64,000 bases of DNA from SLNP01 sp964568875 (GTDB lineage Bacteria > Bacteroidota > Bacteroidia > Bacteroidales > VadinHA17), in the NCBI GenBank assembly GCA_964568875.1, contig CAZMSH010000012.1, positions 1 through 64,000 on the forward strand, in the 5' to 3' direction. Of the stretch, positions 57,234-64,000 are shown piece after piece; the stretch's first letter is position 1; every line of letters begins with the position of its first letter. The notes below the pieces were generated by a model that searched no databases, was not told the origin of the DNA, and worked only from the letters and a program-made list of their open reading frames with translations. Made by a program: the position numbers and the translations under genes.

Positions 57234-60117
57234 AACCATATATGTCGACACTGAAGACCCCCTCTATGAATGACCTATTTTCGCCGGGAATGTATCCGCC
57301 CCTGGCTCCGGCTGATATACCAAAAGGGATCCTTAATACATGAAAATCGGCCAGCAGCTCTCCGCCAAATGAAGTAAAAATCTGCTTCTCGCTTACAAAT
57401 CTGCGATCGTTAATGTAATATGTCCCGGTACTCTGTGCCATATCACCGAACAATCCTCCACGTATTCTCTTTATGTAAAGCAGACTGCCGACAGAAAAGT
57501 CAGGATAGGCTATCGGAAATACATAATCGGCATTGATATTCTCTATCTTTTCAGAAATGATGTCCCTATACCCCCTGGGAAAATCAATTCTGTTTCCAAG
57601 ATAGTAGCGTACCGGTTTCTGCCATTCAGCCTGGAATCTGAGTCTGAGACCATGATTTTTTATTATTCCCGGCAGATAATATGCAATCCTGATAGTCGTA
57701 ATCGGACCGTATGTTTCTTCGTCAAAAGGGGCTTCTGTATGTATTATGTCCAGTACCTGTGCCAGAGGAGGGAAAATATCCCGTCGTGCTGAACGACGGC
57801 TGTTTGAAAAGAATATCCTTCCTGTAAGAAAGGACTGGCCATAGTCAAAATTTGACAGAGAAGGATCGTATATGTAATTGTTTTCATAGGAGTGATCAAC
57901 CGAAAATCTTAAGAACTGGGAAGATGCCCCTGTGCTAAACCTCAATGGAAGTGATATTTCTGTTTTGGTCGAAATGGCACGATAAATTGCAGATGGATTT
58001 ACATCCTGACCTCCTCTGAAAATAGCGGGTTCTCCCCCATATGACAACCTGAAATCGACAACAGGATACCATCCCTTCCAGGTTATACCTGTATGCAGTT
58101 TGTGATCGCCATCAGAATATTCATATCCAAAACTGCCGATTACAGTGCTTAGGAGGTTCTGAGTCAGAAGGGTTAACCCCGGCCTTATCGATGTGGGATC
58201 TGCGGAAACTCTGTCAAGATCAAAATAGAAGGGCATCCAACTGTGAATATTTAATATATGCTGCCATTTTCTGTAAGGAGATACCTTGTAGTCAGGTATA
58301 CTATCCCATTCTGAATTATCACCTGTCAGGAACGGCAGCCCGGGATCAGAATCAGGAAGATCTATCTTGTCCAGCAGAGATGAAGCCGGTTTTTCTGTGT
58401 TTTCATAGTCGAACAGGCTTCCTTTAATTCCGGTGAATACTATGTTAAAGCCATAATGATTATAATCTGAAAATAATACCCTGTTACCATACAGGCTGAG
58501 ACCATCCACTCCGAATCGCGATCTGGTAATAGTATGAATTGTCTTTTCAGGTGTTTTAATGAAAATGTTGTCTGTTCCGCCTGCCGATGAAATAAAAAAC
58601 AGAGTATCATTCCTCATCTGTGCGGCCTGAAGATCATGGCGGCCAGGTTCAAGAACCATCATCCATCTATCTTCATTAACATTATAATTATAAACTCCTT
58701 CTCCCTTGTCTGTTAACATAATTACAGTAATCTCTGTGTTATCATCAGACCATTCTGGTCGCTGTGGATAACCATTTGAAGGGGAGGCTACCTCTCTGAT
58801 TATCTCCCCTGTCAAACCGTCGAGAAAAACCAGCCTGTTTTCTCCGGCGGGAGTGTTTTCTACTGTGGCAATCATTGATCCGTCTGATGATATTGCCGGT
58901 GCAACATATCGTGATCTTTTGGTTAACCTTGAAGTAATACCCGATTTCAGATCATGAACTGCTATTACCTGGAAGTTCCGGTTTTCCCATCTGGGATCGT
59001 ATTGTAACTCCGACCATACAATTTTCCCGGCACCATGCGAGATGTAGAACGGCCATGACCATCCTGTATATAGGATTCTTTTTTCCTTGGTCCCGTTGTT
59101 TGTTAGCAACACTATTGCAGGAGGCTCTGAAAAAGAAGTTTTAAGACTGATAATTGAGTCAGCGCCAATCTGCACCGGTGACATATAATTAACATAGGAA
59201 TCACGATTAAAAGGCCTCAGGGAGGTATACCCGACAGGGATTTCCTGTACCATTTCAGAATTCCATAATTTACTTAGTTCTGAAAATGTCTCATCATAAA
59301 GCTTTTTCTTGGTTAAAGAAGCAGACTTCCTGAGACTTAAGTTTATGGGATTAATAAGAAATGCTTTCGATCCTGTTGCTTTTACGGCATCTCTCCAGAG
59401 CTCTTCACCATATTTTGATCTTGCATATTCTGTCATCCTGAAGCCATATCTGTAATGGTCAGGGGTATAATCGCGATACGATCCGAAAAGAATCTTGTTA
59501 TAGCTGTATCCTCCGGGCTTTTGAAGGTACAGGGCCTTGAGGTCCTTGTTGAAGGAGGGATTGTCGCCCCGGCCACCAGGTGTAAGAATGCTCTCGTAGA
59601 GCACAGCTTCACCTTCGTAAAACCACATGGGGAGCAATGCTGCTGTTATTCCACTAAATGACTCTCCGGTCAGTAATGACATAAACCTTGTAAAACCGGT
59701 ATTCAGAGCCCTTGTTTGCATGATATGCACAGTCTCGTGATATGTAAGTGAAAGAAGCTGGTCTGTTGGCGTGCTGTTTTGTCCCGGCATAGGATAGAGC
59801 TCCATCCGGTCCGGTGCAAGACTTACGTAGCCGTTTGATTCGGATGAGTAGTTATGCATTATAACATTACTTCTTCCGGACCGAACCGGCTGACGGTAAA
59901 TATTCTTCATAAGCCCGTAAGCATTCTCGAGATAAAAGAGTGTTCTGAAGGCTTCATCGCGATATGGTGACGGAAAAACTACCCTGAAATTGTCTCCCTT
60001 TATCTGACTCCATTTGATTGACGCCGGATCGGTTCCTGTCTCATAAAACTGTGCTGCCGTTCGTGTATGGGCAACCAGTATAATAAGGATTGCTAATAGA
60101 GAGGATAATCTGTTCAT
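57184..60117 (-). CDS. Gluzincin-propeller-beta-barrel envelope protein
   Basis: Large envelope protein, 977 aa from ATG 60117; the frame upstream to 60267 is not favoured because residues from 60117 form a signal peptide (MNRLSSLLAILIILVAHTRTAAQ). A zinc-peptidase motif HETVH (H127-H131) with third ligand E168 in WFYEGEAVLYE indicates a peptidase-MA/M1-like gluzincin domain (about 30-290). A TolB/WD40-type propeller follows (about 380-640; repeats such as YVAPAISSDGSMIATVE and GYPQRPEWSDDNTEITVI). The last 290 residues look like outer-membrane beta strands. Substrate and partner are unknown. It overlaps the convergent decarboxylase by 50 bases. Confidence 0.82.
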   Translation of the reverse strand: MNRLSSLLAILIILVAHTRTAAQFYETGTDPASIKWSQIKGDNFRVVFPSPYRDEAFRTLFYLENAYGLMKNIYRQPVRSGRSNVIMHNYSSESNGYVSLAPDRMELYPMPGQNSTPTDQLLSLTYHETVHIMQTRALNTGFTRFMSLLTGESFSGITAALLPMWFYEGEAVLYESILTPGGRGDNPSFNKDLKALYLQKPGGYSYNKILFGSYRDYTPDHYRYGFRMTEYARSKYGEELWRDAVKATGSKAFLINPINLSLRKSASLTKKKLYDETFSELSKLWNSEMVQEIPVGYTSLRPFNRDSYVNYMSPVQIGADSIISLKTSFSEPPAIVLLTNNGTKEKRILYTGWSWPFYISHGAGKIVWSELQYDPRWENRNFQVIAVHDLKSGITSRLTKRSRYVAPAISSDGSMIATVENTPAGENRLVFLDGLTGEIIREVASPSNGYPQRPEWSDDNTEITVIMLTDKGEGVYNYNVNEDRWMMVLEPGRHDLQAAQMRNDTLFFISSAGGTDNIFIKTPEKTIHTITRSRFGVDGLSLYGNRVLFSDYNHYGFNIVFTGIKGSLFDYENTEKPASSLLDKIDLPDSDPGLPFLTGDNSEWDSIPDYKVSPYRKWQHILNIHSWMPFYFDLDRVSADPTSIRPGLTLLTQNLLSTVIGSFGYEYSDGDHKLHTGITWKGWYPVVDFRLSYGGEPAIFRGGQDVNPSAIYRAISTKTEISLPLRFSTGASSQFLRFSVDHSYENNYIYDPSLSNFDYGQSFLTGRIFFSNSRRSARRDIFPPLAQVLDIIHTEAPFDEETYGPITTIRIAYYLPGIIKNHGLRLRFQAEWQKPVRYYLGNRIDFPRGYRDIISEKIENINADYVFPIAYPDFSVGSLLYIKRIRGGLFGDMAQSTGTYYINDRRFVSEKQIFTSFGGELLADFHVLRIPFGISAGARGGYIPGENRSFIEGVFSVDIYGFSVGDRKRSGFPQISP

Positions 60118-60294
60118 CACCGAAAAGTAGGCATTAAAATTAACAATTAATACCATAATAAAGTTTACACCCCCACTCGAAGAGGGTTTACTGCCAATAG
60201 CATTGCAGTCCGAAATCTTACAGTTTGTATCAGAATACCATTCAAATTTCATATTTTCGTCCGGCAAACCCCTGGATGCGGAAAGGAGATCTTG

Positions 60295-63200
60295 ATGAAG
60301 AATTTCAGATTAGTAAATAATATTACCGGATGGGCAGTTTTCCTTGTAGCAGCTGTAACATACCTGCTGACAATGGAGTCAACTGCAAGCCTTTGGGATT
60401 GTGGTGAATTTATTGCTTCAGCATATAAGATGGAGGTTGGTCATCCACCGGGGGCTCCTGTATTCATGCTCATGGGCCGGTTCTTTACTCTCTTTGCCGG
60501 TAATGATGTCACAAGGGTTGCATTGATGGCCAACGCCCTGTCTGCACTTGCAAGTGCATTTACAATACTGTTTCTCTTCTGGTCGGTAACTCATCTTGCA
60601 AGGAGAATAATTCTGAAAGAGGCAGAGCACTTTACAACATCGAATATACTTGCGGTGATGGGAGCAGGCGCCGCTGGCGCACTTGCTTATACATTCTCAG
60701 ATACTTTCTGGTTCTCGGCTGTTGAAGGTGAAGTATATGCTACATCCTCGCTTTTTACTGCAGCAGTATTTTGGGCATTACTCCGCTGGGAAGAGAGCTA
60801 TGGGGAAGAACACGCCGACAAATGGCTTATCCTGATAGCATATCTTATGGGTCTTTCTCTGGGGGTGCATCTGTTAAACCTTCTTGTAATACCGGCAATA
60901 ACATTTGTATACTATTTCAGAAAATATACCTTCTCGTGGAAAGGATTCGCAGTTTCACTGGTCGTATCGGTGGCCATACTTGTTCTGATAATGTACGGCA
61001 TAATACCCGGAGTTCTTAATGTCTCATCACAATTTGAACTGTTCCTGATCAATACCATCGGCCTGCCTTTCCATACAGGCGTGCTGGTACATGTAATCCT
61101 TCTTGGCCTCTTTGTTATTATGGCTGTCAGGTTCTCAATGTTAAAGACTGGCAGGTTGAAGCTCACTCTGATCTCCATAGTTGCAGTATTGCTGTCAGGA
61201 ATGTGGTTGTTATCAGAATCGGTAATTATAAACATTATTGCCCTGGGTGTATTGGGCCTTCTGGTATGGCTTGCTGCACAAAAAAGGCGCGATCTGCTCA
61301 ATACGGCATTTACCTCGTTGTTGGTGATACTTATCGGCTATTCCTCTTTTGCGATAATACTAATCAGATCTTCCGCCAATCCTCCGATGGATGAAAACAA
61401 CCCTGAGCACATCTTTAGTCTGATATACTATCTTAACCGTGAGCAGTATGGACAGAGACCCCTGCTTTATGGCCAGTATTACAACGCGCCGGTAACCGAC
61501 TACAAGACAGAAGGAAAGCCTACATACAACAGGATTGGGAAGAGGTATGAAGTTACTCACAGGAGTATCGAAAGAGTCTATGATGATCGGTTTAAAACAT
61601 TCTTTCCCAGGATGTGGAGTGATTCGCCCGACCATATTGAGAGGTATAAAGAGTGGGGCAGGGTGGAAGGTGTCCCGGTGCAGGTTACAGACCCTTCCAC
61701 CGGAGAGCGCCGTGTTGAGCGAAGACCAAAGTTCAGTGAGAATCTCAGGTTTATGTTTTCATATCAGACAGGATTCATGTATTTCAGGTATTTCATGTGG
61801 AACTTTGCAGGCAGACAGAATGATACACAGAGTCATGGCGGCACCGTTAACGGAAACTGGATAACAGGTATTGACTTTCTTGATCGTATCAGAGTCGGAA
61901 CCGTAAAAGGAATGCCTGATGAGATGAAAAACGACCCGTCACGTAATAAATACTATCTGCTTCCTCTATTACTCGGAATGTTTGGGTTGATATTTCAGTT
62001 AAACCGCGATGTGCGTAACTGGTGGATAGTTAGCTTGTTATTTATAATGACAGGCATCGCTATAATCATCTACCTGAATCAGTATCCTAACCAACCAAGA
62101 GAGAGGGATTATGCCTATGCCGGTTCCTTCTATGCATTCGCAATATGGATAGGGCTGGGCGTCCTGTTTATTTATGATTTCCTGATGAAGTTTATGAACA
62201 GAAGAACCGCCGCAATAATTGCGGTCACATTCTCTATGGCCGTACCGGTAATAATGGCAAAGGAGAACTGGGCAGATCATGACCGGTCAGGAAGGTACCT
62301 TACAACCGATGTGGCTTCAAATTATCTGAACAGTTGTGCACCCAACGCCGTAATTTTCACCAATGGTGATAACGACACCTTCCCTCTCTGGTATGTGCAG
62401 GAGGTGGAAGGTGTCAGAACTGATGTGCGGGTATGTAACCTGATGCTGCTCAATACAGACTGGTACATCGATCAGATGAAGATGAAGGTTTACGAATCTG
62501 ACCCGTTGCCACTGACTCTTCCTGCAGAAAAGTATTATGAAGGTGTAAATAACCAGGTATATATAGTAGAAAGATACAAGGAACCTGCTGATGCCTCTGC
62601 AGTTATCGACTTCGTACGCAGCAATGACCCTGCATCGAAGATTAGAATCTCTCCAACTGAGGAGATTGATTATATACCTGCAAGAACGATAAGAATACCC
62701 GTTGACAGGGAGAAGGTAGTTGCCAATGGTACTGTAAGACCTGAAGATGCAGAGCTTGTAGTCCCTTACATAGAAATAAAGCTTACAGGAAATGCTATAT
62801 TGAAAAGCCAGCTGATGGTTTTGGATATGCTGGCTCATAACGACTGGGAAAGACCGATATATTTTGTTTCAGGATACCATAATGATGCCCTTGGCCTTGA
62901 GGAGTATTTTCAGCTTGAAGGGATTGCTTTCAGACTCGTTCCAATTAAGTCACATAACAGGAACTGGCTCGATTACGGCAGAGTCGATACCGGAATTCTT
63001 TATGAAAACATGATGAACAGATTCAGATGGAGAGGAGCAAGCGATCCGGATGTATACCTCGATTATTTTCATAAGAGAACCCTCACCGTTATTAAGGCAA
63101 GATTGCATTATGCACGGCTTGCAGCAGAACTTGCTGCCGAAGGCAAAGCCGATAAGGCAGCTGAAGTGATAGACCGTTGTCTTAGTGAGCTTCCTTTCAG

Positions 63201-63519
63201 CAAATTGCCGTATGATATGTTTACCTCTGACCTGGTGGCAGCCTGTTTTGCTTCAGGCATTGATGAAAAGGCGCTCGAGATAGCTAAAGATGGTACAGAT
63301 TATTTCTTCAGGCGGATAGAATACTATCTTGCTCAGTCTCCAGGGTTTATTTACTCTGCCGGGTATGAGATACAGATATCTATGCAGTATGTATCAAAGA
63401 TTGTTGATGCACTTGTTGCAAACGGCCATGAGGAGACAGGAGGTGAAATCAATAAAAAGATGGAGGAGCTTTACGCTTCATTTATGATAATCCGCAGGTC
63501 TTACGGTGAGGGAGATTAA
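60295..63519 (+). CDS. DUF2723 family membrane glycosyltransferase-like protein
   Basis: Very large membrane protein (1074 aa from ATG 60295). The DUF2723 signature is at the N-terminus: TMESTASLWDCGEFIASAYKMEVGHPPGAPVFMLMGR (about 26-62), with an acidic residue expected at the active site as in GT-C enzymes. Ten or more hydrophobic helices occupy residues 15-670. A soluble C-terminal region of about 400 residues follows with FTNGDNDTFPLWYVQEVEGVRTDV. The human relative TMEM260 is an O-mannosyltransferase, so a protein or lipid glycosylation role is possible. It diverges from the gluzincin gene. Confidence 0.88.
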   Translation: MKNFRLVNNITGWAVFLVAAVTYLLTMESTASLWDCGEFIASAYKMEVGHPPGAPVFMLMGRFFTLFAGNDVTRVALMANALSALASAFTILFLFWSVTHLARRIILKEAEHFTTSNILAVMGAGAAGALAYTFSDTFWFSAVEGEVYATSSLFTAAVFWALLRWEESYGEEHADKWLILIAYLMGLSLGVHLLNLLVIPAITFVYYFRKYTFSWKGFAVSLVVSVAILVLIMYGIIPGVLNVSSQFELFLINTIGLPFHTGVLVHVILLGLFVIMAVRFSMLKTGRLKLTLISIVAVLLSGMWLLSESVIINIIALGVLGLLVWLAAQKRRDLLNTAFTSLLVILIGYSSFAIILIRSSANPPMDENNPEHIFSLIYYLNREQYGQRPLLYGQYYNAPVTDYKTEGKPTYNRIGKRYEVTHRSIERVYDDRFKTFFPRMWSDSPDHIERYKEWGRVEGVPVQVTDPSTGERRVERRPKFSENLRFMFSYQTGFMYFRYFMWNFAGRQNDTQSHGGTVNGNWITGIDFLDRIRVGTVKGMPDEMKNDPSRNKYYLLPLLLGMFGLIFQLNRDVRNWWIVSLLFIMTGIAIIIYLNQYPNQPRERDYAYAGSFYAFAIWIGLGVLFIYDFLMKFMNRRTAAIIAVTFSMAVPVIMAKENWADHDRSGRYLTTDVASNYLNSCAPNAVIFTNGDNDTFPLWYVQEVEGVRTDVRVCNLMLLNTDWYIDQMKMKVYESDPLPLTLPAEKYYEGVNNQVYIVERYKEPADASAVIDFVRSNDPASKIRISPTEEIDYIPARTIRIPVDREKVVANGTVRPEDAELVVPYIEIKLTGNAILKSQLMVLDMLAHNDWERPIYFVSGYHNDALGLEEYFQLEGIAFRLVPIKSHNRNWLDYGRVDTGILYENMMNRFRWRGASDPDVYLDYFHKRTLTVIKARLHYARLAAELAAEGKADKAAEVIDRCLSELPFSKLPYDMFTSDLVAACFASGIDEKALEIAKDGTDYFFRRIEYYLAQSPGFIYSAGYEIQISMQYVSKIVDALVANGHEETGGEINKKMEELYASFMIIRRSYGEGD

Positions 63520-63534
63520 ATCGAAAAATGATTG

Positions 63535-63945
63535 TTATTGTGCGTATTCCTTCCTTACAAGGTATTTTTCAATAAGGTTGAGAAGTCTTTCCGGGAACAA
63601 TGGCTTCAGGACAAACTCATTGCAGCCCGCTACAAATGCTTCTCTCCTTATCTGGTCAGAACTGTAGGCTGTAACCATTATTACCGGTGTCTCCTTGTCT
63701 CTTTTCCTTAACAGCTTGATACAGTCAATACCGTTGATGTACGGAATAAGAAAATCCATGATGATAAAATCAACATTGAGGGCTTCCTGTGAAATCAGCT
63801 CATTGAAATCCCTTCCGTTTTTCAATATTGTGATCTCAGCTCCGGTACTTTTCAAAAGAGTCTCATAGTACTTTACAGAAGGGACATCATCGTCAATAAT
63901 AATAATGTTCTTGTTACTGAGGTCCGACAGGGAAAAATTCAACAT
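63535..63945 (-). CDS. Single-domain response regulator receiver
   Basis: Stand-alone receiver domain (136 aa) with no output domain. The acidic pair lies in IIIDDDVPSV, the phospho-acceptor Asp in FIIMDFLIPYING, and the switch residues in MVTAYS and VLKPLF. Such proteins act in phosphorelays or by protein contact, as with CheY or Spo0F types. No kinase is adjacent; the gene converges with the DUF2723 gene and lies 55 bases from the window end. Confidence 0.93.
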   Translation of the reverse strand: MLNFSLSDLSNKNIIIIDDDVPSVKYYETLLKSTGAEITILKNGRDFNELISQEALNVDFIIMDFLIPYINGIDCIKLLRKRDKETPVIMVTAYSSDQIRREAFVAGCNEFVLKPLFPERLLNLIEKYLVRKEYAQ

Positions 63946-64000
63946 TGCTGATTTGCTGAGCTGGTTGTAATATTATGTAAAAATAGTAACTGGAATCGAG

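Noticed and set aside
60118..60267. 50-residue N-terminal extension of the gluzincin protein
   Set aside because: The extension would bury the signal peptide that begins at ATG 60117 and contains no recognisable sequence.

Overview
The window comes from a Bacteroidetes chromosome, most likely an uncultured member of the Bacteroidales. The evidence is -7 boxes of the TAnnTTTG type, weak Shine-Dalgarno sequences, a DUF4271-hemD-rnpA-S41 peptidase cluster, a yceD-rpmF-plsX-fabH cluster, an ATP synthase whose atpDC genes lie apart from the rest, an AtpB with an N-terminal signal sequence, LytTR/LytS regulation, and many small outer-membrane beta-barrel proteins. No rRNA, tRNA, CRISPR array, insertion sequence, integrase or phage gene was found. 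Coding density is high and no gene-free stretch exceeds about 220 bases.

Layout. 0.1-0.8 kb: moaD and moaE (molybdopterin synthase). 0.8-7.6 kb, minus strand: S41 protease, rnpA, hemD, DUF4271 and deoC, then a drug-type MFS transporter and dtd. 7.6-9.9 kb: mntP, a PHP-type histidinol-phosphatase and an FNR-like regulator. 10-17.6 kb, plus strand: a proteolysis block of a secreted M14 carboxypeptidase, a Tat-exported TldD, TldE and a secreted VPS10/BNR propeller. 17.6-25.3 kb: TIGR01777 epimerase, C_GCAxxG_C_C protein, a predicted pyrophosphate-dependent phosphofructokinase, rsgA, a degenerate hybrid histidine kinase and mnmH. 25.3-31.9 kb, minus strand: U32 protein, histidine kinase, AsmA-like protein, dipeptidase E and a MoeB/ThiF-type protein. 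32-36.4 kb, minus strand: beta-barrel protein, anti-sigma-like protein, ECF sigma factor, a heptamer repeat array and a GH16-fold protein without its catalytic glutamates. 36.5-41.4 kb: acid phosphatase, zinc peptidase, yidD and a LiaI/LiaF-like plus LytS/LytTR operon. 41.6-44.8 kb: yceD-rpmF-plsX-fabH and bactofilin. 44.8-50.3 kb: atpZ-atpI-like-atpBEFHAG. 50.3-53.8 kb: Na/Pi cotransporter, prenyl synthase and a beta-barrel protein. 54-57.2 kb: atpDC and a PLP decarboxylase. 57.2-63.9 kb: a gluzincin/propeller/beta-barrel protein, a DUF2723 membrane protein and a lone receiver.

Most of the window is core metabolism and envelope housekeeping. The parts that stand out are four. The first is a hybrid histidine kinase with Tyr in place of the phospho-acceptor His. 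The second is a cytoplasmic-looking GH16-fold pseudoenzyme with four N-terminal repeats, beside an ECF sigma operon and paired palindromes. The third is a TldD with a twin-arginine signal paired with a TldE without one. The fourth is a set of heptamer and 60-bp repeat arrays, two of which run into the stop codons of the neighbouring genes. Functions rest on motif recognition by eye; no database search was run.
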